Assembly: GCA_030770425.1 (NCBI GenBank)
Contig: JASJFT010000008.1
Coordinates: 186,001 to 250,000, forward strand
Source of the DNA: Darksidea phi
Lineage: Eukaryota; Ascomycota; Dothideomycetes; Pleosporales; Lentitheciaceae
Length of the DNA: 64,000 nt
Direction: 5' to 3'
Below the pieces are notes generated by a model. It was not told the origin of the DNA. It made no database searches and worked only from the letters and a program-made list of their open reading frames with translations. The stretch's first letter is position 1. The number at the start of each line of letters is the position of its first letter. This document shows positions 19,484-31,959 of this stretch, in pieces. Both the position numbers and the translations under genes were made by a program.

Positions 19484-20497
19484 ATCCGCGTCCGATATGG
19501 ACAAATACAAACAGAAACGATAAAATGGAAGTGCAGTTAAAAGATGGAGATGCGGGCGCCTTGGACGAAAATGACTAGCAGGAGATCGTGAGATTGTCCG
19601 CTACACAAACTGTAATTCGAGCCAACGAACGTAGTCGCACTCACAAAGCAAGGAACGACATCCATCTTGCCTACTTTTAGACCGCCTATTCCTTTTCTGT
19701 CACGATATCCTTCGCGTTCCCGCTTCCGACTCAGCTCTCCGTCCGAGAGCAACTCTATCCTCGCCACGGCGCATGGGCGAACCCGTCGTAGGCGAGTCCG
19801 CACAATCGAACCGCGCCATGTTCCGACTCTTGCAGATTTCGAAATGCGCCATCATCGCATCATCCTATCAACCGATAGAATAAGCGATCTGCACTACGAG
19901 CAATTGACAGCTGTCGTGGCAGCGCTTTCGCGGTCGAACCACGCGAAGGCTGAAGGTTGGTGCTTCGATTGTGGAGGTTTCCGCACGTTTGAGTGGCGGT
20001 TACGGGTTGCACTAAGCCGACTAGCGCCCGGATCACGTAGATGGTGTGGAAGTAGATTTATTGCCCCTAATTGCGTAGTCTGGGAAATTGGTTTATAGGG
20101 CTGTGCTGGGGCGAGATAATCTGAGTGAAATTTTTTGGGTGAGAATTGTTAAGGTCCAGGGGGAGGTCATTCCTTCAGGCTGAGAGAAGGGTCGGCAGAG
20201 GTGACTTCGCCTCTTGGATCTACATTCGCATGAATAGACAGGAGAGCAGCATGAAGATCTGCACAGTGATCCGGACCAGGGCAGATGCGTGCATTTGCTA
20301 CCTAATTTTATGTCGATCCTAGGGGCAAGATGCAGTCGCCTCTTGCATCTAAGTGTCTCATTCGTCGGACGTTTCAATACGCGACAATGGACTCGTCAAC
20401 AGGCTTTTCAGACGCCGAGCGCGCGTTGAAGATGATGCGAGTATTCAGAACGCACAACCCGTCTGGAAGACTCATTGGGTGGAGGTTCCGGAGGAGT
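19484..20497. other. 1-kb intergenic
   Basis: Promoter side of the ankyrin gene and 3' flank of DUS3. A 143-codon plus-strand ORF beginning with TTG at 19667 is Arg-rich and resembles no family; it is not called. Confidence 0.4.
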
Positions 20498-23102
20498 TTA
20501 ACCCTCTGCCTCCATCTCGTAGGCGTTTGACTTGTGCTTCGGTTCGAACCTGAAGCCATCGGCAGCCGGGCCCAAGAACATTTCACTTAGAACATTAGGA
20601 TGGTTTGGAGGATGTTAGGAGTATCCTTGACATACCTGATCTTAATCCAGTCTTTGTAGTTATCGCTAGCCATCAAAGTCTCCAGATCATCCCTCCCCTT
20701 AAAGCGCGGGGGTCGGTCTTGGATGTTGGGCGGCAAATGCTCCAACAACCCGATTGGCACGTAGCGGTGTGAGAAGCTAAGCCACTCCAATAAGAACCGC
20801 CTTGTTGTACCGATACCAAGCTCGTCGGATCCCCAGGTCTGGAGACCGTACTTGGCGAACTTCTCCACGTAGCTGAGACGCTCGCTCGCGGACTTGTCGA
20901 GGTATTGGCCCTTCTCAATCTCTTCGAAGATCCACGGCTTAATAAGAGCGCCACGAGCCACCATCACAGAGTCTACGTTTGCGTTCTCAAGATGGTTGTA
21001 GTAGTCGACGTGGGAGTAGCAGTCGCCGTTGCCGATGAAGTAGACGTGGCCTTCATTCGCCACATCGCGTGGATCAGCCTGCAAGTTGTGATAAATCGTT
21101 AGTAAAGCTCACAAGAACTGTCCTATACTGCGAAAACGCGACGTAATGCGACGCGGACATGCAGCTTGGTTCTCGGGTTCACGCACCTCTGCTAATGTAT
21201 CGGTCTGCACACTCCTATCCCGCTTTAGCCGGTGGATGAGGGAGGCGCACTCTGCAATATAGGTCCAATCTGCGCTCCGTGTGTAGCGTTGCTGCTTGCT
21301 CCGGCCATGAAGTGTAATAGCCGCCACGCCGGCGGTACCTTTGCCCGACTCGACAGCCTCGTAACCGCCAAGCACGAGACGCTTGATGAGCTTTTCGGCG
21401 GTTGGATGTCCGTCTTTTGTGCCCATGCGAATCTTGACGCTGATGGGGACCTCACCGGAGACGTAGTTCATGCCTCGAAGAACGTTCTCTAACCGCGATG
21501 GGCTGTCCAGAAGCGCCGAGCCGGAGCCTTGCTCGCAAACCAGATTGATGGGGCAACCGCAATTTAGGTCAATCGCTCGAAGCTGGGGGCATAGTGAAGT
21601 GAGAACCTCCACTGTCTTAGTCGCTAACCAAGGCTTATTCGCTGCGATTTGGGCTCCAAACTTGAGGTCTTTGGTGTTCTCGTATCCTCGGACCACTGTG
21701 TTTTTTTGCTCGAATTTGACAGGGCGAGTTTCAGATTCATGTGCCTTCATGAGAGCCCATTCACCCTTCTCGCCCTGGAGCAGTGGTAGGCCCATGGCCA
21801 TCTCAGACCATGTCACCTGGGCGCCGAGCTCTACACACAAGCTAGATAAATCAGTAACGCTCATGCAGAGGTGTGTCAGTACCTGTCGTCTTAGAAGTCG
21901 CGCCGTTTTCTGAAATGCGACGGGCATAGCACCAGCTTCTTCGCAAGAGACATGTATCTGCGAAAGAGTACGCACCGACGAAAAGGCATGTTGCCTTGGG
22001 TAGTGAGAGGTGCCAGAATAGGCGTTTCGGGTCCATAGTAAAGTCGGCGTTTTTCAGACGGTCGGAAGGGGGGCTCAACGAACTGCGCTCGGTTATCCTC
22101 TTTGTCCTCCATCTTAGTATCAGATCCATCCTTCCCAGTGTTTTCCTCTGCAACTTTGGACTTGTCGAAATGCGCCCTCTCGTTATCAGCATTTTCGTTG
22201 GTCCATTGAATATACGCATCGGATTTTGGCGTCCCTGTGCGCCTTCGTGAGAGATCAATCTTGGCTTCCCTAGCCACAACATTTACTACGCCGACCTCGT
22301 GCTCAGGGTCGCGATTGTGCGACTCGTCCTGTTTACCCTCGGTGTTGTCTACGAGGACCAGTTCCTTCCGTCCGTCCTCAGTCTCGCGCTCGTTTGAGTG
22401 ACTGAGGTGGAAGCGGCACTTCCAGCCCAGGTGGCAGAAGCCCTTTGCTTCAAAGATTGGGCACTTTCCGTCGAAGATTGTAAGATCTGCGCGTCGGCCA
22501 TTCTCCAGATAGTTGCGGAGATCGTGCGAGAACTTGCACTTGTCACCAAACCGGCACTCTTTCGGAGAGAATTCTGGGCTCAACTGGCGTGAAGAACACA
22601 ACTGAAACTTGTCGTGAGAAAAGCCAAAGGTGCGGCTGGTATTCTGGCCCTTTTGCTTTTTGTCCTTGTTCCACTTGCCCTTTTTGTCTTTCTTGCCTTG
22701 GCCGCCCTGACGATTGTCGCGTGCGTCGACCTTCTTGTAGCGGTCATCGGCAGCTTCAGCGGCGTCGTCCATGTCAGCACCAGCCTTCGCCTCAGCCTTG
22801 TTCCCAGACGATTGTAGCAGAAACCTTTGGGTGTTTAGTTTGAATGTCGGGTACTTGGGGGTGAGGTGAGTCAGCCTGGGCTCTACGTACTCTGCTTTGA
22901 TCGGCGCAACGCCTTTTTGTCGCTTGCTCTCTGTACACTCAGGTTCTTGACTATGAGGCCTGTTCCTCTTTTTAGGGCTCAATGGTTCCATCTTACTATT
23001 GGTATTGAGGCTCTCGTTGCCACCATTAGGAGGCTCGCTCTTCACGGCCACGCCTCCCCCAATTTGGGCGGATTGAACATCTGTCTCATCCATGCCTGCC
23101 AT
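20498..23102 (-). CDS. DUS3: tRNA-dihydrouridine(47) synthase [NAD(P)+], DUS3
   Basis: Four exons (21976-23102, 21187-21841, 20636-21078, 20498-20585) give 770 residues. The first ATG is at 23102 ([10 protein letters not shown]); upstream in-frame sequence has no ATG. A basic, disordered N-terminus is followed by two CCCH zinc fingers, one ending [11 protein letters not shown] and one [16 protein letters not shown]. The dihydrouridine synthase TIM barrel starts at [14 protein letters not shown], with the catalytic-Cys block [19 protein letters not shown], substrate-binding [11 protein letters not shown] and FMN/phosphate-binding [10 protein letters not shown]. The last exon encodes [23 protein letters not shown]3 reduces U47 in the variable loop of cytoplasmic tRNAs with FMN and NAD(P)H and also modifies some mRNAs. 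Introns are 134, 108 and 50 bp. Confidence 0.95.
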
Positions 23103-23489
23103 CGCGAGAAGCTGCGGAAGGTATCTGGACGAGTGTTGCGAAGAGGTCAATTTCCGCTTCGGTCGAATTGGAGCGCTTCAGAATTCGAGTGGTGGAGAAC
23201 AGCTCTAGCCATTTTGGGACTAGTTGCAAGGTCTGGGTCGCGGGCTGCCACATTGTGACGTAGCGAAAACAGGCAGCTCCCACCTTAATCTGCGCGCCGT
23301 GCCCAGTCCTGTTCTTCTTCACTCACCCCACCCGCACGCTGTTTGTCTTATCGCCCCGTGTCCTCTCCTGTTCTCTGCATAAACGCCGTCCTAGGATTCC
23401 ATTTCGACTGCTACAACGACGAATTCAGCTCTCAACTCGCCCATAAACAGCTGCCTAAGTGAGCACCGGCTTCCAGCCACGCAGCCATC
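23103..23489. promoter_or_regulatory. Shared promoter between DUS3 and the BAP31 homologue
   Basis: 387 bases between two divergent start codons. Pyrimidine-rich tracts lie near 23330-23470 on the plus strand, just before the BAP31-like ATG. No convincing TATA box. The shared-promoter role is inferred from geometry. Confidence 0.45.
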
Positions 23490-24361
23490 ATGACATTATA
23501 CTACACTCTTGTAAGTCGTGACCCATACTGCGAAAGTAGGCATTGCACATAGGCACCAATGGCGCATTCTCTGAATGTGGCCTGCTTCGTGCTCCTCTCC
23601 CAACGACTGGGCAGACAAAGTTGCCCACGTGCTTACTTTTTACTTCTCTTCCAGGTCTTCTTCCTCCTGGTGACCGAGATGGTCATCTTCCTCGCCCTGA
23701 TCGTCCCACTCCCGTTTACATGGCGCCGCAAGCTTTTCATGTTCATATCGGAAAGCCCCATCATCGCGAAGCTACAATATGGCATGAAGGTATGAAGATC
23801 CAATGCACTGGCAGAAGCTTGCCTAACAAGCCCTTAGATTACCTTTATCTTCATCCTGATCCTCTTCATCGATAGCGTTAACCGTGTCTACCGCGTCCAA
23901 GTCGAGCTGGCTGCCTTTTCCAAGTCCGACTCTCGCGGAGGGTATGTTATTGCACCTTAGAGTCAATTGGATGCTTGTTGATCCCGTGTAGAGCTACCAT
24001 GATGGGCGGTTCCGAGCGCATGGAGGTCCAAGCCCGGAAGTTCTACTCACAGCGCAACATGTACCTCTGCGGATTCACGCTCTTCCTATCTCTCATCCTC
24101 AACCGAACTTATGTCATGATCCTCGACGTTCTCCGTCTCGAAGAAGAGGTTAAGAGCCTCAGGGGCGACCCCGCCGCCAAGGGCAAGGGCCTTCAGAACG
24201 TTGGTGGTGCCGGCGAGGTTGGCAAGCTCAAAGAGGAGCTTGCCCGCAAGGACCGCGACATGGAGAACTTAAAGAAGCAGGTCGAGAGCATGCAGAAGGA
24301 ATACAACAGTATGGGTGACCGCGTGGCCGGCTCATCCGGGACCCCGAGGAAGGGTCAGTGA
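23490..24361 (+). CDS. BAP31/Yet3-like ER membrane protein
   Basis: Four exons (23490-23510, 23655-23789, 23838-23941, 23992-24361) give 209 residues. The first exon is only 21 bases (MTLYYTL). Three hydrophobic segments follow: VFFLLVTEMVIFLALIVPLP, ITFIFILILFIDSVNRVYRV and MYLCGFTLFLSLILNRTYVM. The C-terminal third is a Lys/Glu-rich coiled coil that faces the cytosol. The PLPFTWRRKLFMFI and ARKFYSQRNMYLCGFTLFLSL blocks are diagnostic of the B-cell receptor-associated protein 31 family. BAP31 and yeast Yet1/Yet3 act in ER quality control and export of membrane proteins. It diverges from DUS3. Confidence 0.92.
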
Positions 24362-24834
24362 GCGGGCATTATACGAGCAGACATGATCAATGGTCGTTTA
24401 GGGTAATACTGACGGAGACAAGTCCCCGCAGTGCCGGCGATTTCTGCTCGTATGACGTTCATCAAAAGGTATTAGGCCATAGTGGAGAGGCGCATATCGC
24501 GGAGAGCTCGGGGGTGGAATGCGTTACGATCGTCTTTTTCCTTGGTCGGCAATATCATAGCATGGAACGTAGCTGGAGTTTCCGAAGGTAAAATTTCTAT
24601 AGTATATCAGGAACATATGGCATATTTTGGAAACGGTCCACTCCCGCGGTGGCGTGTCGTCACAAGCCGCCAAACTTTGTTCACGAAACTGATTCTCGCT
24701 AGGCTTAACAATGTGCGTTAGCAATCCCTCAACTCAAACCTACCGCTCTACCGTCTCCTGACTGTTGATCCTCCAAGAGACGTTCGCGTCCTATTGCCTT
24801 GTGCCGTGCAACCCCACTCCTAATCACCTGCAAC
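24362..24834. other. Intergenic, nothing recognised
   Basis: About 470 bases between two plus-strand genes. Short ORFs only. The frame of the amidase second exon is open leftward to 24765, but the coding-like N-terminus lies in another frame starting at 24835. Confidence 0.4.
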
Positions 24835-26720
24835 ATGTCGAACGCACAGACATTCCTGAACTATCCCCCAGCTCAAGCTCACGAAGTACCTTACCGCGCA
24901 CCTCCAGCGGCCAAGAATCCCGTGGTCAAAGGTGTCGCACTGCATTATCTTGCCAATGTGTAGGTCCTGCGCAACAGTTAGTCTCTCAAGCTCACAGAAT
25001 CAGCGTTGCGGCCGTACCGGGCATTCCGTACCTGCTTTGGAGCAATGCAGGCTTCACCTCGCTGCGGAATCTCAAAGAGATTGAGCGTATTGAGCCGCGA
25101 TACGATCCTACGGTGACACCAATACCGCGGCCGGGAGACAAAGCACCTACGAGCTACACCGATGTAGCGAGCCTGCGTAGCCCGCCGACGAACGCGCCCG
25201 GGCGCTTCTACACGATTGCCGATTTTCATGATGCATACAAGGCGGGCAGACTTACGCCCACCGATGTCGTAGATGCTATACTTCCCCTCATACGCCGCGA
25301 TGTCGCCAACCGCTCCCCGCACTCTACAGCGTTCGTGGATAGCAAAGTCGAGCTTGTGAGGCAGGCGGCGGAAGCTTCCACGAAGAGGTGGAAAGAGGGG
25401 AAGCCGCTAGGCATACTAGATGGAGTGCCTTTTGGGGTGAAAGACGATGTGAATGTGAAGAGCTATGGCAGGTATATTGGGACCAAGCGGGATTATAACG
25501 AGGGGAGGGAGGTGGAGACTAGTTGGTGCGTAAGGAAGGTTGAGGAAGAGGGTGCCATCTTAGTGGGGAAGTTGAATATGCATGAACTAGGCATGGGTGA
25601 GTACACCTGGTGCTCTTTCGTTTCTCAAGAATGGGGACGGCATGAGCAGATGCTAACAATAGCAGACACCACGAACAACAACCCTAACTGGGGTACTCCT
25701 CTCAACCCCTACAATTCCTCCTACTACTGTGGTGGTTCCTCAGGCGGCCCCGCCTACGCCGTATCGTCAGGCGTAATCCCCATGGCCATCGGCTCCGACG
25801 GTGGAGGGTCCATCCGCATCCCTAGCAATTACTGCGGTGTATACGGGCTCAAGCCTTCCCACGGCCGCGTCTCCATTGCACCTCTCCACAATGCCGGCAA
25901 GTCGGTTACTGTCTATGGTCCGCTCGCCAGCAATATGGCAGATCTGGAGGTCTTTTTCCGCGTGCTGGCGCAGCCGGACCCTTCTCACCACAGTTCGAGC
26001 TTGTTTGCGCCTCTGAAGCCGCTGTCTGGAACGCGGAATAAGGTGCTTGGGATCTGTCGGGGGTGGTTCGATCGCGCAGATCCAGCTGTGCAGGAAGCGT
26101 GTCAGTCGGCGCTGCAGTACTTCTCGTCCGAGCTTGGGTACAAGATCGTCGATGTATCGCTTCCATTCCTCCACGAAGGCCAAATAGCACACGCCATGAC
26201 CATCCTAGCTGAGGGCGCTGCCGGTACGAAATCCATCTCAAACCTCACCCCAGCGAACAAAGTCCTGATGCGCGTCGCCCAACAAACGCCCGCCACCGAC
26301 TTTCTCCTCGCCCAAAAGCTGCGCCAGGTCTTCATGCAACACCTCTCCCACCTCTTCCAGCAACACCCGGGCCTCGTCATCGTATCGCCTACAACGCCCA
26401 ATGCGGGTTGGCCCATTGGTCATGGGGAGTTAGCTTATGGCATGTCGGATGCTAATACGCAGCTTCGCAATATGGAGTATGTTTGGCTGGCTAACTTTAC
26501 CGGTGTGCCATGTATACAGTTTCCGGTTGGGTTTGTCGAGGGTAGGGGAGCGAAGGGGAGGGGGAAGGTGCCTGTGGGGCTAATGGGACATGGGGAGTGG
26601 GGGAGTGAGGATGCCTTGATTGAGTTTGGGTTTGATGGGGAGAAGTGGCTGAATGAGGGATATGAGGGTGGTAGGTTGAGACCGGAGGGATGGGTCGATG
26701 TTTTGGGTATGAGTGGCTGA
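24835..26720 (+). CDS. Fungal amidase (amidase-signature family)
   Basis: Three exons (24835-24959, 24998-25596, 25666-26720) give 592 residues. The start MSNAQTFLNYPPAQAHEVPY is in a different frame from the longest raw ORF and joins through an unusually short 38-bp intron to ISVAAVPGIPYLLWSNAGF. The Ser-cisSer-Lys triad is present: Lys190 in GVPFGVKDD, cis-Ser266 in GGSSGG and nucleophile Ser290 in GSDGGGSIRIP. The 76- and 24-residue spacings are close to those of fatty acid amide hydrolase. HELGMDTTNNNPNWGTPLNPYN is the usual substrate-loop block. The enzyme hydrolyses an amide bond; the substrate is unknown. The second intron is 69 bp with a GCTAAC branch. Confidence 0.9.
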
Positions 26721-29700
26721 GGATTTATATCTGATGAAAATCTAACTTAACGTTCTCTAATCTCACATCACGCTATCCAATACGATTACAACACCGCCTC
26801 CGTATAAGATCCCTCCCTCGCACCATCCATCCCCCCAAGAAAAGCAGCCATCTCACACCATCAACCGTCCTGCACCGCATACTCCACCAAGCTCCACCCT
26901 AGCAGTACACTGCGTTGATCCAAAGAGAAAATATACACACCTCGTCAACGCTTCCTCAGGAGAAACATTTATCGATCGCAACGGAGCGGTGCGGATCACT
27001 CGCGCGTGAATCTTGAAAAGTTCTTGATCAATCATCTAGACGACCAGCGTAGGATTTGATATATGATGGGACGAAAGCCTTGTTATGCAAGATATGCGTT
27101 GGTGGCGGGAGGTGTTGTGTAAATGGCATTGAGGCGTACGCCTTCGGAGATACTGGCAGTACTCGCTTCATGGCTGGAGGTTAGAATCTAGGGTTGGTCG
27201 ATAGGAATGAAGATGGTGGTGCATGCGAGCGAGGCCGTCTTGGACGGAGCCAAGCGGCCGACGGGTGAGAGGGCGGCGGTGTCGGCGGGGAAGTTGGTGG
27301 TGAGGCAAGAGCAAGTATACATATAGATATCGTTTACCGTCCGAGTCATTTTGTCTAAGTTGCTTTTGATATAGTGAGATACGTCTGCGAGGACGTCCAT
27401 CCCCATCTTACAAGCAGGAAAAGCTCACTCTCCTACACCATCGCCTGACCAACTCCCCCAACTCTCACGCTTCTACCCCACCGCCATACCATCAAATCCC
27501 CTCCTCCGCCCTCCCCCCCTTCCTCCTCTATCTCAACCCAAAACCACTGCGTCGACCACCAGCATACACTACCGCATCGTGGTCCTGGCACAATCTTAGG
27601 CCCGTTCTTCAGATACGAATGGCCATACTGGGAATGATGCAGGACGCCAGAATCAAAAAGCTGGTTGTTTTCCTACTAGCCCAAGGACCAAAGTTTCAAG
27701 CATAGGGCCTCTGCACAATCCACAACTTGTTTTTGCGTACTAAAATGTTGTTATTGTGGAGCGGGCTTTTTACCCCAATTTTCCCAAGCGAAGTGCTTAT
27801 GCCAGTGATTGAGTTGATATAGTACAGTCTATTGATGTCAACTAGAACTTACGTAGTGACGGTTCGCTTGCGTACATGTAGCGGACGCCCGGCCGATATC
27901 GGTGCTTTTTGTTTAACGTCCATAGGACCGCGGCGGTATTCGCGGCAAAATATCAGCCCACAAACGGCCTCACTGCGGGCCACGATGGTATCCATAAAAC
28001 CAGAACAAGCTTCGTCGAGACGCATCCGGTGCAAAGACCCGGCGGTCCCAAATACCCACATCCGATGTTGATTCTCGGATCATACCGAGCGACCCTGTAC
28101 GAGGGAATTTAACGCCTGCCTTATGATCAGGGCACCAAACCTGTTCGCTTGCCCTGCGTTTGACTTCGGTCCGACCGCGATATTTTGATTGCAGCGTGCG
28201 AGTTTACAACGGTACTGCGGTACACGAGTGTGGCTCATCGGTAGGGCACGCGACTGTTGCCTATTCGTTGTGAGTGGATAGGAATTTATATACGGCGTTT
28301 CGGCGGAGTAGATAGGCAGCTGCGCAGGTGACAGTGGGCGAGAATGGTCATTGGATGGGAAGGGGATCTACGTGTTCAGGATTGCCTGATGCAGCAAAGA
28401 CAATGGTGATGTATTGACTGCTCCGAGATGCCGGTATTACATTTGTCCGGTCCGGTTGGGAGCACTTGCTATCGGAGCGAAGAAGAACACAAGGTGGTTT
28501 GAAGTGCTTCACTAAGCAAACCCGCAATCTTAAAGTATCTAGAGTAAAAAACATTGCCCTCAAGGTATAAGGCCAACCTGCCCCGCCGTCCACGTTCAAA
28601 CACGAGCAGTCGACGGTTTCGCCAGGCAGATCTTACCAAGATTATCACAAGTTGGATTTTTCGCGGCTCCAGCAGCGGTGCAGGCATTGTCGTCTTCGTC
28701 ACGAGACTCCCTTGTCTATCATCAAGCCCTCCAGGGCATTGCCCCTCATGCCCGTCGCTGTGAGACCGTTAGGTTCAGTCCATTGGTCATGGACAGTGCT
28801 GGCTCTAGCACGGGCGAAGAGGGAGTGGTAGGTGTGTTGCGGGCGTCTTGCAGCGCTGAAAATGGTACACTCCGCAGCTCCGAGGGGACTTGGAACTGAC
28901 ATGCCCACTCCCGAGTGATCGCCATGAAGCAGAAGAGCGGTGACAGGTTCTTCCGGGGTTCTTCCAGGGTCCTTCCACTGCACATCAACGGGGCGGCGAC
29001 TCTTTATTCATGAGTATGAGACAGACAATGAGTCGCGCAATGAAACAGAACGTTGAGTCTGGGGGTAGAGCTTTGATCCCGGCGTGGCCGTGCGAAGTGA
29101 AGAAGTGGGAGTGCATGAAGCCGAACGTCATCCTTCCAGTGATCATCGTTTCCAAAACGAAAGAAGATTGCGGTTCTAGGAAGGCGGACTGCCGATTGCG
29201 ACATCTTGTTCCCGGGTAGGGGGATTCGGGTTCAATGCCTTCCAGTAGATTAGAGGGGCTTTATTCGTCGACCGGATGCGGCAAACGGCTGGTTGTGCTT
29301 GACCGGCGCCGCACTGTGTCCACCATGAGCTCGAGTGCCCCGGCAGGCAGGTGGACGATCATACTCAAGCCCTTCCTCATTGGGATTGCGTCTAGCACAG
29401 GCAAGTTTTGGAGAGCCTAAAGAGCGCGTAGCGGTGGAGAAGGCGGACCGTGATTACAAGGGCACAGGGGGTGTTGCAAGTGCCGCAGGGTCCAACTGAT
29501 ATGACGATCCCGTATGGTTGGGTTGCAGAGGAAGAGGGAGCGTGGGCGCAAGAGAGGCCGCACTCTGCCGGGCAACGAGGGATCAGCGCTAGGCGCCACG
29601 CGACGAGGGCCTGTTCGGCGTGTAATTTTGGCAGTCGTGGCCAGCGGAGCTTCGTGAAGGCCGGATGCAAGCGGCGGCCGACGTGTTTGGGGGGCGCCAG

Positions 29701-30604
29701 CAAAGTCCGCGACGACATGCACATGTGTCTCTTCGTGGGCCCAGGGGCTGGCAGGGCGGGCGCTGAGGCTGGGGGCCGGCCAGCAGCGTCAGGGTCGGGG
29801 CTGGGGTGATGTCAATCGTAGTCAGGTGCAGGCGGTGGAGACAGGGTGAGACTGGTGAGACGGCACGGAGCCGGCGGCGGTGGTGAAGAATCGCAAGTGA
29901 GCCCTGCATTGGCCGGTGATCTCGCATAAGATGCGGCTAGGGGCAAATTCCCAACCGACGTCATCGCCCGTCAGCCTCCCCGGTCGTGCAGATCGTCATG
30001 GCGGCGCCGTGGCTGTCCCGCCGCGCTGGCCTGGGTGTGTGGGCAGCGAAAGCCGCCTGAAGAGAGCAGCGCGTCCGCAGAGGCAGAGCAACCCTCCTTC
30101 ACTGACATCCGCCTTGCCCGTCGCGCTGATATTCGCGCCTTGCCAGCAGCAACCCCAGCCATCACCAACATCGCCCGCTGCATCTAGCGCGCCGATCGCC
30201 ATCTGCGCAGCTGTCAAGCACCGTTGCTGCTCGCGGCGTCAATTTGTCCCCGGCGCTGCACGCCACCACGTTCGCGGCTCGGCAGCTGGCATTCTTCTCG
30301 TCTTTTGGCCCTCATTCCACCCAGCAGCCCCCCCCCGACCCGCCGAAAGCAGGGGGCAGCCCGACTTGCTTATTTGAGCAGTGCTTATTTGAGCAGCACC
30401 ACTTCTTTGCTGCACGAACCTCGGGCAAATTGCCTTAGCGTCATCGGCCGGCGACCTCAATCCTCGACAAATCCCACTTACGGCGCCCTTGGCGCCTACC
30501 CACTGCCCACGCCCACCCACTTGATCTAAACGGCGCCGTCCCTGCCCACCCTCGCACGCCAAAACACCACGCCTTCTAAGAGCCGCGCTGCTGCACCCAC
30601 CGCC
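26721..30604. other. 3.9-kb gene-poor region
   Basis: The longest stretch without a confident gene. The left part includes a 72-codon minus-strand ORF (27188-27406) with no known features, preceded by a possible AAG acceptor. The middle (about 27800-28300) holds a possible tRNA-Asn fragment at 28226-28262. The right part (about 29300-30560) is GC-rich, and ORFs overlap in several frames on both strands, as expected from base composition alone; it probably includes the promoter and leader of the short coiled-coil gene. I see no transposon ends or long repeats. Confidence 0.45.
28226..28262 (+). other. Possible tRNA-Asn 5'-half remnant
   Basis: The stretch GTGTGGCTCATCGGTAGGGC followed by ACGCGACTGTTG looks like the D-arm (A-box region) and anticodon-arm start of a tRNA-Asn with anticodon GTT. 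The 3' side of the anticodon stem, the T arm and a matching acceptor strand are not found downstream, so this is at best a degenerate tRNA copy. Confidence 0.25.
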
Positions 30605-31290
30605 ATGTCGGCCACCACCACTGGTCCCTTCCCCCCGCCCGCCGACCACCTCGACCGCCGCGCTTCCTACCCAGACGACATGAGCTCGACCTCCTCCGGT
30701 TCCTCGGTGAGCGACCAGGACCAGCCGAAAGAGGACCCGTTGAAGATGCAACGCCCGCGCTTGGGGAGCAGGAAGTCGAGCGGCACCATCATAATACCGC
30801 GCGACAGTCCCCATGTCGAGCTCAAGGAGGAGCAGTACGACGACAACGACGCCAGGACCATGAGCCCGCGGCGGAGCAGCGAAGAGATCGAGAAGATGGG
30901 CCAGGAAGCCCGCCAGGCATTGATAGAGTGAGTTCCACTTTCTGTTTTTCTTGTCGTGTGCACGACGAGAGCTTCATTGCGCATTGTGTTCCGTTGCTTA
31001 TCCCCATGCAAGCCCCTACGCCTCGAGACTAACTGCCTTCGCCAGGCAAGCCAAAGCCCTCCAGGCAAGTCTGCTGGAAATCGTAGACCGCGTCGAGGTC
31101 GTCAAGTCGGAACACGAGAAGCTCGAAGGCGGCAACAAGTTCCTCCAATCGTAAGTGTCGTGCGGCTCTGCTCACGGCATGCCGTCTAACATCCCGCAGA
31201 TACATTGGCGAGCTCATGCAGACAAGTAAGATCACCTCGGCTGGCGCCGCCAAGGGCAAGGGCAAGGGCAAAGGACGGACCATCAAATAA
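30605..31290 (+). CDS. Short coiled-coil protein (SCOC-like)
   Basis: Three exons (30605-30927, 31046-31150, 31200-31290) give 172 residues. The N-terminal two-thirds is disordered, Pro/Ser/Asp-rich, with a central RKSSGTIIIPRDSP. The coiled coil begins at EEIEKMGQEARQALIEQAKALQ and runs through LLEIVDRVEVVKSEHEKLEG and NKFLQSYIGELMQTS. This heptad pattern and the final QYIxxLM-type block match animal SCOC. The tail is Gly/Lys repeats (KGKGKGKG). SCOC is a small Golgi-associated protein that binds Arl GTPases and regulates autophagy initiation; the same role here is inference. Introns are 118 and 49 bp with CTAAC branch sites. Confidence 0.8.
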
Positions 31291-31959
31291 CAATCAGCGC
31301 CCCTATCGCCTGGTCCGCCTGTTAACGACTTCGGTCCTGGTCGCGGGGCACCCTTCTACATCGGCATCCCTCCCGGACACCATCGCATCATCGAGACGAC
31401 CCGCCCGAGCAATCTGCATTACGATCTCATCATGACCATATACCGGCTTGTGCAGCTCTCACACATCCAAAACTATCGACGATCAGCATACACATTCGAT
31501 CACAACACAAGCGTTGCATAGCAGCATGGCGTTCACCGTTACCTCTTTTCCGACGTTCAATCTGTCGCTTTGATTCGCCAACCTAACCTGTATATCTTTT
31601 ACACCTAGAATTATCTTCTCAACACCCCGTTCTTCGCTTCCGCACACGCCGACTTGCGCTTTACCACGGCACGCACCCTACCGTTCATAACTTCAGCATC
31701 CCCCCATGGGGCCCAGGCGTTTATTTGTATCATATTTTGGTCCCGCCACTCGGCGTTTAGCGTTTCGGTGTACCGGCGTTTATCGAGTCATTACCATCCG
31801 AAGGCCTTGGAGGCTTCCTGTTTAGAAACACACGCTCTGTCGAGACGATGGATGCTTGGTGCATCAGCCTATAGCCTTGAATAATCCCCAAGCTATGTAT
31901 GGTTCCCACCGCTCGATTGAGCGGTCAGCTTTTGGAACGGAGTCCTTCTGCAATATATC
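31291..31959. other. 3' flank of the SCOC-like gene
   Basis: Ordinary base composition, short ORFs only. It grades rightward into the AT-rich island. Confidence 0.35.

Noticed and set aside
19667..20098. 143-codon plus-strand ORF between ankyrin and DUS3 genes
   Set aside because: Starts at TTG, Arg-rich without structure, overlaps the probable ankyrin leader; no recognisable similarity.
29221..29260. GGGTTCAATGCC resembling a tRNA B-box
   Set aside because: No matching A-box or stem pairing upstream at tRNA distance.
29392..30814. Several overlapping ORFs of 100-190 codons on both strands
   Set aside because: GC-rich DNA keeps many frames open; none shows consistent coding character and they contradict each other.
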